Assembly: GCA_021234155.1 (NCBI GenBank)
Contig: JAJEKV010000079.1
Location: 2,888,261 to 2,952,260, forward strand
Length of the DNA stretch: 64,000 bases
Source of the DNA: Isoetes taiwanensis
Lineage: Eukaryota > Streptophyta > Lycopodiopsida > Isoetales > Isoetaceae
Reading direction: 5' to 3'
Every line of letters begins with the position of its first letter. Within the stretch, counting starts at the first letter, position 1. The translations under genes were made by a program, and so were the position numbers. A model generated the notes under the pieces. It was not told the origin of the DNA. It did not search any database and worked only from the letters and a program-made list of their open reading frames with translations. This document shows positions 46,430-57,465 of this stretch, one piece after another.

Positions 46430-46505
46430 GGTGTATTACTACCAGGATTAAAAAACCCCCGCCCCGAAGGGTTTTTGGGAAAAACCTTAGTAGCAATAAG
46501 GATCT
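46430..46505 (-). repeat. Hairpin module, copy 4, in the LINE 3' UTR
   Basis: In LINE sense, the arm TATTGCTACTAAGG pairs with the 3' arm AATCCTGGTAGTAATA, with wobble pairs where the two halves differ. The core AAAACCCTTCGGGGCGGGGG carries the inner AAACCC/GGGTTT stem. Same position in the UTR as the plus-strand LINE at 34.86 kb. Confidence 0.75.
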
Positions 46506-47429
46506 TTGACATACCGCCGATTATATACATAATCACAAGTACAAAATTGAGGTTAATGTCGGACGGGGGGCATAACCGAAGTCTCACATATCCATTACCT
46601 CCGAGGTACGATCCCAACAAGCCTACGGAGAGGCCGTGCTCTCATTAGCTCATGCAAGGCCCGATGGGGCACAACTAACCAAGCATCTACCGAGGCCGGA
46701 TATGCTCGTGCGACGGACGGGCACGGAGGGCGTGACTTTCATCCTCAATGGCTCCCTGTTGACGGCATTGGCCGACTCTGTCCTCACGCTGCCCCGAATC
46801 CATCTCCCCGTCTCAATGTGGAGGTGGTGTGCACTGTCGCGAATGGAAGCAATCACCCTGCGCTTTTTCATGGGTAGATGGGTGCACGTGTAGTGGTGTG
46901 GGCCCCTCGTGAGCATGGGATTAACCTGGCTTGTCGATAATTTGCCACCTTGACATGTGACGGGGCCTCTGCATCCCAAAGCTTGGCCATGAAGCAAGCA
47001 TCAAATCTTGCTTCAAGGCGGTAGCGTTCCCTTCGGTGTATGCACTTGGTCCACATCGTGGTGCCTGCACATTCCATAGCGAGAACCACTTTGGGCTTGC
47101 TTGTCTTTCCCAAAGAAGGCTTTGAGTCGCCAAGGGCCCATCGCCCTCTAAAAGCAAGGTTGGGCAGCGGGCTTCATCCATAGCCACCACCTTCCGAAGT
47201 AAATAATGTGACGTTCAGTAGCGACCCTCTCAGAATGGAAGGAAGCCCGCCTCTGGAGCAAGATCGATATGGGACCGTGGATTTCACTCCCGATTAGGGC
47301 CAAGAAGGCCTTATGACTGCTCTAGATCGTTCCAAGTGGTGAGGGATATCACCGGCCCCACACTTCGCCCCATAGAGGAGGACCGGTTCAACCAAGGCCC
47401 CGAACAAGTGTGCTGGTGACCCCATGCAT

Positions 47430-48340
47430 ACAACTACGCCTTGTGACTGTTGTTTTGCATTGCATACTGGGGCTTTCCAACTGCAGTGACCCGTAACCCG
47501 ATGGATGCATCCCGGTGTGTGGTAGTAGAAAACTCAATGCCCAAATACTTATAAGATCGAGCCACCTCCACTACACCCCCTGGTAAGTGAATGAGGGAAG
47601 GCGTGGGTGCCGGATGATGGGACCAGGCTGACACCCTTGTCTTGGCCAAGTTAACTCTCATGTCAATGAATTGGCGAGAAAGTGTCCAAAGCATCCGGTG
47701 GCGTTGCATGTCCTCTCGGGGTATATCTAGGCGAGTCAACATCATCGGCATATATGAGTTGCGGATTATGTGGTGCATCAATGGCGCCTCCCCAGGTGCT
47801 CGGCTAGCCATTCTTCTAGCTGGTCAATGTACAAGCCGAAGAGCTGCGTCGGGGATAGAGGGCAGCCACTGGCGCACCCCAATGCTACTAACAACGGGCT
47901 CCCCCGACGATTATGAGACGGCCGGGCAAGCCTCAGATAGTGCGTATATAGCATTCGCAAGTCGGCGGGGGTCCCTAGTCAGCCTCAATCTATCCCACAA
48001 CTTATCCCGAGGCACCGTCAAAAGCCTTTGCGAAATCCACAAAGCAACAAGATGCATTCTCGGGCGTCGATTCCGGCTATCCTCTATGAGTGTTCGCAGA
48101 GTGAAGATATGGTCAATAGTAGAATGCTCTGGGCGGAAGCACTGCGTGAGAGCCCGCACTTCTCCATCCTCCGCCCAAAGTGTCAATCGCCAAGAATCCC
48201 GGCAAGCAACTTGGCAAAGACGAGAACCCGACCATAATGGTACGATGGTTGGCGGGTATCGTGGGGGTCCCCGCTTTGTATATGGGCACAACTCTACCGG
48301 TAGTCCAAAGGCGGGGAAGCCTTCTTGCAATGCCCCGTTG
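47430..48340 (-). pseudogene. LINE reverse transcriptase domain
   Basis: In order on the minus strand: QCFRPEHSTIDHIFTLRTLIE (RT block with the GFRPG..T.D.IF pattern), then QRLLTVPRDKLWDRL, then GCPLSPTQLFGLYIDQLEEW, then YADDV at 47738-47752 (the catalytic YADD box), then NLAKTRVSAW and SYKYLGIEF. All are standard LINE RT landmarks, but they lie in different frames or are separated by stops. The order and spacing are complete, so the element was functional before decay. Confidence 0.88.
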
Positions 48341-48879
48341 AAGATTCTTTGAGAACCCAGAGCACCATTGGGGCCCGGTCCACTTGAGAAGCTCTACGCA
48401 CGCATACCATCCAAATCTGGCCGCCTTCCCGGATTAGCGGGCGTTGCGGGCCCATTATGACATCCCCTTCGGTAATGACCGCTTACTAGGCTGTCTGCTC
48501 ATGAGGTGCGGTGCCCGGCTTCCCATTGGGTCATCACAAAATACTGCCAAGTATCTCACCCATTGTTCCCGGGTAATATTTCACGTGGGGTAACCTTTCT
48601 CCGAAAGGCCCTAGGGTGGCGGTCTAGAAGACCAAACATCACATTCTTTGGTGCTCTGCAAGGTACACGGCTTTCTTGGTCTTGAGGAAGGAGCGGTATT
48701 GACGGGACGGGCTCTGCTTGAGGCGAATGGTGGGGTCCAAAGACTTGGCGGAGCCATCGTTTCACTCCGACATTCGTCATCGAACCGGTGATTGCGAGGG
48801 AAGGTGATTGTAGCCCCCGTGGATGCGTCGAGGCGGCCTCTCCCAAAGCATATGTCCCCTACCCTCAGAAGGAGCTGGT

Positions 48880-49880
48880 TCAGCTGGGCCGTCTGCTGTT
48901 GAAGTGTGGGGAGTTGCAGCACTCCCGGCAGCTCATGCTCAAGCATCCTCGCATAGACCGCCGCATGATCATAGTCCGGGCCTTAACCGTAGTACATGGG
49001 GTGTTGGGGCAATGGGTGCTTTCGCTTGGCACCGCCAATCTATCTGCAAACGCAGTGATGGTGAAGTCTACTTCCTCGTCCCGGCCACCTGTCCCGACAC
49101 TGAAGCGAGTGATCAAGTGTAGGCATTGCTCGTCTGCTAGCACGTAATCCACCACACTGGTGCCGCCCCCCTGGTTCTCCTGTCTACAAGTGAAGCGGGC
49201 GGAGGGGCGGCCAGCGTGCGACCATTGCAAATGACCGGTCAAAGATCTTGCCCGACAGGCGGTAATACGGCCCATACCGTGTCACTGGTCATCATCGGCG
49301 CCCTTGGCCAAACCATCTCTGCGGGATCCATTTGCAACACATCCTCAGCTAGAGGTGCGAATTTTGGGATCTGCTCTGTCCCTGTGCGCGCATTGAAGTC
49401 TCCAAGCAACATGACCTTGCCCAATTGTCTGTACTGCTGTATGTCATCATATAGATCGACATAGAGCTCCTGCCAGTCCACATCCAAGTGCGTGTGGTAA
49501 AAGTTGCTCTCAGCATGTGGGAAGTAGCAAGCCGCCACAAAGAGAGGGCTGCCATCGCCGTTTTCGTTACCCGCAATTATCTGTTGTTGCAGTCATGCGC
49601 CTTACCGCAGGGAGGCCGATTGGGCCAAGGCTTCCTCCGGTGTCCTCGTTTCCGGTGCACTCATTGAAGGCGGAGTAGCGTATTTGGTATCTGGCAAATC
49701 GGGTAGCTTTGTGACCCGGCATGTTCCCATGTTTCCATGAGGAAGATAAGGTCCATGTCCATGGCGACGGAATTGAGGCCCCGATCCCCTTACGCCATGG
49801 AAAGCCCGCGGCAATTCCGGGATACCCACGGCGAGGCCGCGTTCCCTATTTAGTGGCATGCATCGCCACCGAGTCCCGGT
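48880..49880 (-). pseudogene. LINE endonuclease (APE/EEP-type) domain
   Basis: Pieces in several frames read NCRGLSMA, then SVAMDMDLIFLMETWEH (N-terminal EEP block with the metal-binding Glu), then VAACYFPHAESNFY, then GKVMLLGDFNARTGTEQ (catalytic GDFNAR), then SVVDYVLADEQCLHLI, as expected near the C-terminal SD/H blocks. The final conserved His is not clear. The frame breaks near 49600 and 49240. The domain nicks target DNA in intact elements. Confidence 0.8.
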
Positions 49881-50099
49881 GGTAGTGGTGGTCCCAGGGG
49901 GAGCGGAAGATGTGGATGCCTGTGCCGCTGGGGCCCCCTCAGAGGGGACTCGAGGGGCCGGAGTGCCTGCATCCCTGTTTGGCTGCCTGAATTCCCGCAT
50001 CCTTCCCCGGACCAGCCCCACTGCCCCTCCATGTCTGCGGCAGTCCCTGACTTTGGCCAGCTCACGCCTTCGGGTCTCTTGCTGGCGAACCATTTATCA

Positions 50100-50161
50100 A
50101 AGTTAAAACATCAAAATACCCATCCATTCAATCAAGGTAGAACCATCTATGTTCTTTCAAA
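50100..50161. repeat. Right 62-bp target-site duplication of the LINE
   Basis: Partner of 46291-46352; see that entry. Confidence 0.9.
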
Positions 50162-51305
50162 TAAGGGCAAAAGATTTATCTTTAATCAAACCATATAGTT
50201 TGATTCCTTAGACACCACCAAAATCACTTTTTGCATTTGAGGTACTACAAATGCCTCTTTATGGAACAGGAAACAACAGGTCTCAAAAATCCCAATGTAA
50301 ACCAAGAACTATTGTATAAAAAATAATAAAGGTTACATTGCATTACTTCAAATAGCCACTTCAAGTAGCCGACATCTTTTCTATTGTCATAGGATTGGGC
50401 AAGTCCATTTAGCTGCCCTTTTCAAATAGCCACTTCAAATAGCTGACATCTTTTCTATTGTAAAAATAGATAAGGTTAAAGTATCTTAAACTTCAAAGTC
50501 ACAGGATTAGGCAAGTCAATTAGCTGCCCTTTTCAATAACCACCTATTTTTGTAAGTGTATGATAATTTCATATCCACAACTGAGAAATCAATTGGACAT
50601 AATGCATACATGAGCCACTGCGGGGGATTTGTTACCTTGCATCAGAGTTTGATGTTTCCATTTTCACCTGCTAGGCAATAGCCTCTTCCTCTTCACAGCC
50701 CTGCCAAATGAGGACTTATTTAGTATCTATACTTTGTGTGCATATTGTAACAAAGTGTTTGAAAGATATGCAAGTACTGTGCATATTGTAACAAAGTGCT
50801 TGAAAAACATGAAAGTACCAATCTTTAGTAGTGCTTTCTCTAGCCAAAAAAGATGCTCATAATTGGATCCAGCAGGAGCTATTTCCCTACATTTCTTATG
50901 CATGTTAGGAACATTATAAAGAACTTATAATTTTTGAAAAAATAGATGGTTAAAGACACCTTGCCATCACCTCTAGTGACGCTGGGCCCAAAGTAAAAAC
51001 TTGTTATATTTCTATTAGAAGATCCAATAAGTGGCATGCACCAGTCAAATGTGCCTGTCAAACTAAAACATAACCAGAGATTCTAGAGACATAATTGAAA
51101 AGTCTAAAAAGCTTACCCAGACTCCTCCTGGAATAGCAAAAACAGATGATGAATTGACCTCCATCATTGATAACGTTAGGTTAGAACGCCTACAACAAAC
51201 ATTGGAAACATATAGTATAGAAACATAAACCTGAAGCAAGATGTGGCTCATTTGATGATCCCACATGGCGTATTTGTTGAGACACATCTAACAAATAGAA
51301 GTAGG
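50162..51305. other. AT-rich spacer between LINE and GDSL remnant
   Basis: Two short direct repeats of TAGCCACTTCAA-type words lie near 50355 and 50430. No gene was recognised. An exon-like minus-strand stretch near 51110-51190 (VNSSSVFAIPGGVW followed by GTAAGC) might belong to the GDSL remnant. Confidence 0.35.
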
Positions 51306-51309
51306 AATT

Positions 51310-51600
51310 CAAATAGAACTTACTGGCAACACCAGGCACGCGCTTGCCATTTGAAAACCTTCCAGTAGCATCCACCAGAAAATCAATCCCATATGGCGGA
51401 CGACTTCCCTTAGCCAAACTAAGCATATAGTTAATATTTCCAACACCAGAGAATGCCAAAATGAAAAATGCAGGAAAGATGGGGCCATTCTGTTCTTCTG
51501 ATGTTCCAATACAAAAAAACCGCAGCAATAGCACAAAGAAACCTGAACGAAAACCGCTTTTTTGCTTCCAGGTTTGGCTATGGCGATCTCCAATGAATGC
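51310..51600 (-). pseudogene. GDSL esterase/lipase first-exon remnant
   Basis: The minus strand reads GVGNINYMLSLAKGSRPPYGIDF, then DATGRFSNGK, then a GTAAGT donor. NNYL..LAK.N.PPYG.DF..ATGRF.NG is the exon 1 signature of plant GDSL lipases, which are secreted hydrolases. The catalytic GDS motif that should precede it is LAFSG here, and a hydrophobic leader (FFVLLLRFF) is frameshifted from its Met. The remaining exons with the Asp-His of the triad were not found. It is a dead fragment. Confidence 0.65.
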
Positions 51601-52080
51601 AGGCATTCGGAACCAGTATAGGTCCGTTAAAGGCACAAAAAAAGCAGAGTCGAAATGAAGTTGTGCTCGCAGGAGCTGAGTTCGGCGTCCTGCAATATAC
51701 CGACACTTTTGCACTATAGAATCTCGCCAAAATTAGTCTCGCATAAGCAGGCCCCCTTTTTCTCTGCATACCTCACAACCCCATTTTTTCCCTGCATACT
51801 GCCATCACTCGCCATGCCACAGCGAAGCAGAAGATCCCTTTCTCGTCTTACTCCAGCAGACAGGAATTGTCTGGCAAACAACATCTGAGCAACATACCTT
51901 GCAGCCGTAGGGCTAATCTGAGGTCAAGCATGCCCGCCATCGCCAATAGCCAGGCGTCCAAAGATTGTAAAAGAAAATATACGTGGCATGCAAATATAAC
52001 ATTAGATTGCGGCACAGAAAAAATGTTCGTGGAACAAAAACAAAGGAAAATAACAAACTGAATTATATATGAAGTGATAA
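51601..52080. other. Short spacer to the second X8 unit
   Basis: Nothing supportable. X8-unit homology begins at about 52080. Confidence 0.4.
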
Positions 52081-52517
52081 AGGATGAGAATGAATGTTAT
52101 TTGTGGTGTGGAATCCAAATTCTGGTATTGTTAGAAAGAAAATATGCTTCCATTATGCCTAATCCATAATTTTTAATAGTATTCTATATTATGAAGGGTT
52201 TTTTGACAACTAAGGCCTAGTAGTTCGCTTCTTTTATAAAAGGAGGTTGAAACTGCCAAGGGAGATATTCGAACTCTAATCATTTTCTTCTTTTATAAAA
52301 GTGACGTTAAAGTCCTAAAATGAAGACAACTCCTTTCTTTTGTTTTCGTCGTAAGGACATGTCCCCATTTCCTTATTCTACTTATGTTGTCCTGAGCATC
52401 CCTTGTCATGGGCCAAATTGCGAGATTTTCATAGAAAAAGAATTCTATAACGTAAGGTAGTATTTAAGGACTTTACCATAGAAATGTAGGAATTTGTCAA
52501 GGAACTAAAGTCACAAA

Positions 52518-52648
52518 GAAAGCAATCACTTAGAAGGGTCCCAAGGGGACCACCAATAATTTCACCTTTGATAAACGGTGGGAGAAGGCAATTACTTAGA
52601 AGGGTCCCAAGGGGACCACCAATAATTTCACCTTTGATAAACGGTGGA
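52518..52648. repeat. Tandem 65-bp duplication upstream of X8 copy 2
   Basis: Two head-to-tail copies containing CTTAGAAGGGTCCC, then GGGGACCACC, then TTTGATAAACGGTGG. Unit 1 of the array (43850-43900) has a single copy, so the duplication is later than the gene duplication. Confidence 0.85.
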
Positions 52649-52953
52649 CTTCTGGGACATAGGATTACGGAGGAGTAAGATCTTCAGGAAGCACATCTGT
52701 CCATGATGGCACCCATCAAATTAACATTGTCATCTTTGAAGGAGATAAAATTATAAGATCTACCACATGGGGTTGAGAATATAATAAGAGGGGTCACAAA
52801 TATTAATATTATTGTGGTCAAGAAGAAGAAGGAGTGGGGGCCATCCACCTTTTCCTCTTGACTTGGGCCAGTCCCAAAGGAACGTTCGGACCTGGTCCAA
52901 GAGCTCAAGCAAATAAAGCAGGAGACTCTGTGGTCCTGCATTCAAACTCAACT

Positions 52954-53505
52954 ATGGCAATGGCAAAAGCATGCATTCCTTTGCTCTCAATTGTGGCGGC
53001 CATTCTCGTCTCGATCTCGGGTAAGGAATTCCTCCAAATCTGATCTGCTCTAAGCTGATCAAATGGGTTGGGTTCTATTGAATTGAATTGAATTAAATTT
53101 GATTAAACGAAGCTGAATTTGATTGAATTGGGTTCAGTGGCTAGTGCTGCGCCAGTATGGTGTGTAGCAAAGCCGAGCGCGGATGGGCCGGATCTGCAGC
53201 AGGCCCTGGATTGGGCATGTGGGCGTACAGATTGCTCTGACATTCAACCTGGTGGATGCTGTTATGATCCTGCTTCACTTGTTTCCCGTGCCTCTTATGC
53301 CTTCAACAAATATTACCAGATGAATGGTCGCAACCCTTGGAACTGTGATTTCTCTGGTACTGCCGTCGTGGTGGTTTCTGATCCAAGTACGTCTATCATT
53401 TTTCTTATTTTCTTACTCCTCTTTTTTTTATTTTAATTTTTCTCCCCTTTTTGAACACTTCGATTTTTTGCAGGTTATGGAAATTGCAAATACCCATCTA
53501 GTTGA
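52954..53505 (+). CDS. X8-domain (CBM43) secreted protein, copy 2, 115 aa
   Basis: Exons 52954-53020, 53138-53386 and 53474-53505 have exactly the same lengths and phases as copy 1. The signal peptide is MAMAKACIPLLSIVAAILVS. The domain has WCVAKPSADGPDLQQALDWACG, DCSDIQPGGCCYDP, RASYAFNKYYQ, NCDF and YGNCKYPSS. All six X8 cysteines are kept. Relative to copy 1, changes are mostly conservative and intron 1 is shorter (117 against 212 bp). The upstream 100-bp block and TATA-like box are conserved. Expected role as for copy 1: secreted wall or plasmodesmatal glucan binding, inferred from family only. Confidence 0.85.
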
Positions 53506-54120
53506 ATCTTGGTCACCATATACTTGACTTTGTTACAACGCATATACTTGCCTTTAGTTATGCTCGATTCTTAATAATGTTTATTTGATGTCTTATGGCT
53601 CCATGAGCTCCTTTTGGCCTTCTTTTTTCTAATTCAAAGTCTAGTCCTCCTTTTGGTCTCACATCGCTGTTTTTATTTTTGAAGAGGACTTTTTGCAAAA
53701 ATAATAAATGGTAATAATAACAACTACAATGACATCCAATAATTAGTGTGGAAAACCCAGCCAATTACCATCTGGCCACCTAAAGCTTCTTATCTAATAT
53801 AAAAAAGGAAAAATTACCAAAATACCATTAAAGTTTGCCAAAATTACCAAAATGCCACTAAACCCAGTGGTATTTTGGGAAAATTGGCAATAACGTTTTC
53901 TTAAGGAACTGAATGCAAATGTGCCCTTTAGATGAATAGTAGATTAAGCTGAGATCTTTCCAACAAGTATAAGATCATCTTGATTGGAGATGAGAATTTC
54001 AAGTTATAAGCTCTTGAGTTCTTTAGAATTTGAGAAATGAAAAAACTCATAACTTGAGATTGTGGTCTTAGAATTGAATGATGTTATGCATTCAGATCAT
54101 TGGAAAAACGTTATTGCCAA
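53506..54120. other. 3' flank of X8 copy 2 and new sequence before copy 3
   Basis: 53540-53790 is the shared X8 3' flank. 53800-54120 is unrelated to the upstream regions of the other copies and contains the inverted pair ACCACTGGGTTT / AAACCCAGTGGT type words near 53850-53880. Copy 3 has therefore lost the distal promoter that copies 1, 2 and 4 share. Confidence 0.55.
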
Positions 54121-54228
54121 TTTTCCCTCTTGACCTGGGCCAGTCCCAAAGGAACGGTCAGACCTGGTCCAAGGGGTCAGGCAAATAAAGCAACAGAGGA
54201 CTTTGTGGTCCTGCATTCAAACTCAACT

Positions 54229-54784
54229 ATGGCAGTGGCGAAAGCATGCATTCTTTTGCTTCCAATTGTGGCGGCCATTCTCGTCTCAATCTCAGGTAAG
54301 GAATTCCTCCAAACATGATGTGCATTAGCAAAGCTGATCAAATGGGTTGGGTTGAGTTGAATTGAATTGAATTAAATCTGATTAAATGAAACTGAATTTG
54401 ATTGAATTGGGTTCAGTGGCTAGTGCTGCGCCGATATGGTGCGGGGCGAAACCGAGTGCGGATGGGCCAGATCTGTAGCAGGCCTTGGGTTGGGCATGTG
54501 GGCATACAGATTGCTCTGATATTCAACCTGGTGGATGTTATTATGATCCTGCTTCGCTTGTTTCCCGTGCCTCTTATGCCTTCAACAAATATTACCAGAT
54601 GAATGGTCACAACCCTTGGAACTGTGATTTCTCTGGTATTGCCGTCGTGGTGGTTTCTGATCCAAGTACGTCTATCATTTTTCTTATTTTCTTACTCCGC
54701 TTTTTTCGATTTTAGTTTTCTCTCCTTTTTTAACGCTTCGATTGTTTTGCAGGTTATGGAAGATGCAAATACCCGTCTAGCTGA
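54229..54784 (+). pseudogene. X8-domain gene copy 3, inactivated
   Basis: The same three-exon layout is present: 54229-54295, 54417-54665, 54753-54784. Exon 2 has TAG where the paralogues have CAG, giving DL-stop-QALGWACG at about 54476, which truncates the protein soon after the first Cys. Other losses fit release from selection: WCVAK is WCGAK, the domain Asp before WACG is Gly, and the CY cysteine in GGCCY is Tyr (GGCYY). Splice sites remain intact. Upstream homology stops at about 54123, so the distal promoter is gone too. Confidence 0.88.
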
Positions 54785-54802
54785 ATCTTGATCACCATAT
54801 GT

Positions 54803-55490
54803 AGCATAATAACAATGGGTTTTCTTTGTGTTTTTGTATGCTTTTCACTAAGGTTTTCCTATGATTTCGTGATGTATTCAAATGGATGTACTAATGCGCA
54901 CATCTAGAGTGCACCATTTCTGAGCCATTGATTTTAGCCTTTTTTTTTCAATGGTCAACAACTAATGGCTCACAACAAAAGCCCTTTTTTTGTGCGTGTG
55001 GTGCATAAATTTTTTTTTTGCAACACAAATCATTAACATCCAACATATAAAAATTAAATCCCCCAACAAATAACAACCAACACATAACAACCATTGACAT
55101 TAACAACCAACACATAACTACCATTGACATTAATTAACACAACCATTGGGTCCAACACATTCAAATTAAAATTCCCCTTAAACCCCCTTTGGTTTGGGTG
55201 CATATTCACACGGGGGGTGACGTAGGGCAGCGAGAGCCCTCATAATTGTATTTTGCACGTATGAAATCAACACCATATAGTATTCCGCTTGAAATCTTAT
55301 AGTATTTTGCGAATCTTGTTATACAGTATAGCAAATTTTGTACTTGCATACCCCACAAACGAGGTACGGTGTAGATTAAGGAATAAGGGGTGAATATGCC
55401 TATCCAACAGCTCTCGTTGCCCGGAGTCACCCCCCGTGTGAATATGCACCCAAACCAATAGGGGTTTAAGGGGGATTTTAATTTGAATAT
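54803..55490. mobile_element. 0.69-kb insertion in the 3' flank of X8 copy 3
   Basis: X8 copies 1 and 2 run directly from the stop codon into ACTTTGTTACA, whereas here about 690 bp intervene, bordered by ATATG on both sides. The insert begins TAGCATAATAACA (as at 39312 and 40170), passes through sequence matching 40405-40540, and includes the TIR element 55175-55480. It is thus a rearranged version of material in the 39.3-41.4 kb palindrome. Confidence 0.75.
55175..55480. mobile_element. TIR element (MITE), copy 2
   Basis: The termini read CCTTAAACCCCC, TTTGGTTTGGGTGCATATTC, ACACGGGGGGTGAC and GGGCAGCGAGAG, matched by the inverse on the right over about 65-70 bp. It is nearly identical in the interior to the copy at 40535-40840, apart from an 11-bp gap near 55363. 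Confidence 0.8.
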
Positions 55491-57040
55491 GCTTAACTTT
55501 GTTACAACACATATACTTGCCTTTAGTTATGCTCGATTTCTTAATAATGTTTATTTGATTTCTTATGGCTCCATGAGCTCCTTTTGGCCTTCTTTTTTCT
55601 AATTCAAAGTCTAGTCCTCCTTTTGGTCTTCACATCGCTATTTTAATTTTTCAAGAGGACTTTTTGCAAAAATTATAAATGATAATAATGCTAAAAGATA
55701 CAAGATATATAACAACAACATCTAATAAGTAGTGTGGAAAACCCAACCCATTACCATCTAGCCACCTAAAGCTTCTCATCTAATATAAAAAACAAACATG
55801 GATGTGATCCCATCTACTTTAAAAACTAGACATTTCTTACCATCAAATAACTATATAAAAACAAAATTGAGTTTGTCTCATTGTTTGCCATTTTCAGTTT
55901 GCAATAGGCTACGACTATCTGTAAAGACAAAGTTCCATCGACAGTCCATTTAAAAAATGTAGACACAATATTAAAATATGCATATGAGAGTGATATGATG
56001 GCATATTCTTGTGTATCATCATCTATACATTTGCATCGATTCAACTAAGACAATCACTGAATCATTTTCCATGTACTCATTGTATGTGAATTGTACTAAG
56101 TATTGATTCCAATGAATTGTTTAGTAATATCATGATTTATATATGCATCGTGATTTGAATCTGCCAACATATACGCAATAATATGGACTTTTTTCTTTTT
56201 AAGGTGACAAAGATGTGTCCACTTTATAGACATGAAATAAACTTAAACTCCAACTACATAATGTTAGAGTCTGGACCATTCTTAGCCAGAATCATTTGAT
56301 AGACTAGGTGATTTTAATGGTTAAGATGAATGGTTTGGCTAATACTTGAAGTGAATTCAATTGATTCTTATCATCTATTGAGAATGAATGGTTATATTTG
56401 GTTTGATCTAGGGCAAATCACATTTGTGCCCAAGTCCAAATGCATATAAGTCGGGATGATCTTGTACTTAAGGAATTCTACCCCTTATGGCCCACTGGAG
56501 CTGGATTGACTTATGTTGGAAAACAATGGTGAAGACTTTGCTATCATCTCTCTGGATGGGGTTTTAGATGAGTGGCTGCTCCGTGCTTTGTGAGTTCACC
56601 TGAAACTTCTCTTTGTGCTAAATCTTATAAAACTTTTCTAAGCGTTTATGTTTTAAAACATTTCTTGTCTTCCCTCTTGCGGGGATCTCAATTTCCGTAT
56701 ATTTCGCAAGTATTTTACGCGCGCGGCCACCCTATCATACTAGAGCCCCTTCTAAACAAAATGTATTATTTAAAATTAATGGACATGACCACTCACTCTT
56801 CATGTGACATGAAAAAAGCATGCCAAAACTTTAGACCGACAAAATTGGCCACCCAAAATTTAATGCATAAGCAATGTGGTGTGATTCATTGTTTTTATCC
56901 ACATGGCGTGCTCTTATCTTATCTTATCTTATTAGTCTTCAAACATTTGGGGTTAGGCACAGGTGTGATTTTATTCCTTTTTTTGTTGTTTTAAAGCAAA
57001 CTCCGTTTATGTGGTGGGTGTGCACATCTGTACCTGGTGG
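55491..57040. other. X8 3' flank, then AT-rich spacer
   Basis: 55491-55900 is the shared X8 3' flank and contains the empty site for the poly(A) retroposon near 55793. 55900-57040 has no recognised gene. The 140-codon frame 56572-56994 has no motif and ends in a (TTATC) repeat and a hydrophobic low-complexity tail. Confidence 0.45.
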
Positions 57041-57288
57041 CGCCAACCAAATTAACATTGTCATCCTTGAAGGAGATAAAATTATAAGATCTACCACATG
57101 GGGTTGAGAAATATAATAAGAGGGGTCACAAATGTTAATATTATTGTGGTCAAGAACAAGAAGAAGTGGGGGCCATCCACCTTTTCCTCTTGACCTGGGC
57201 CAGTCCCAAAGGAACGTTCGGACCTGGTCCAAGAGGTCAGAAAAATAAAACAACAGGGGACTCTCTGATCCTGCATTCAAACTCAACT

Positions 57289-57355
57289 ATGGCAGTGGCG
57301 AAAGCATGCATTTTTTGGCTCTCAATTGTGGCAGCCATTCTCATCGCGATCTCGG
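57289..57355 (+). pseudogene. X8 gene copy 4: exon 1 only
   Basis: The upstream block (57040-57288) and exon 1 are preserved, encoding MAVAKACIFWLSIVAAILIA plus a GTAAGG donor. Homology continues about 100 bp into intron 1, then ends near 57465. No X8 exon follows, so this is a truncated duplicate. It may still be transcribed from an intact promoter. Confidence 0.8.
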
Positions 57356-57465
57356 GTAAGGAATTCCTCCAAATCTGGTCTGTTGTTGTTCACCAAAGCT
57401 GATCAAATAGGTTGGGTTGAGTTGAATTGAATTGAATTAAACTTGATTAAATGAAGATGAATTTG

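Larger units (their letters stand above)
46353..50099 (-). mobile_element. Near full-length LINE (EN + RT + CCHC), decayed, 3.75 kb
   Basis: The element is delimited by the 62-bp duplications. On the minus strand it runs from the 5' end (about 50099) through an AP-endonuclease-like domain, reverse transcriptase and a C-terminal RRVIASIRDSAHHLHIETGRW region. It ends in a 3' UTR with a hairpin module, then TGGTCTCCGTGGACG and a tail of three ATTCT units. The ORF is split into pieces of at most 165 codons by stops and frameshifts, so it is not autonomous now. It is GC-rich against its AT-rich surroundings. Only one long ORF is evident; a separate ORF1 is not visible. LINEs insert by target-primed reverse transcription. 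Confidence 0.9.

Noticed and set aside
47642-48352. 236-codon plus-strand ORF
   Set aside because: It is the antisense shadow of the LINE reverse transcriptase, whose conserved blocks are on the minus strand.
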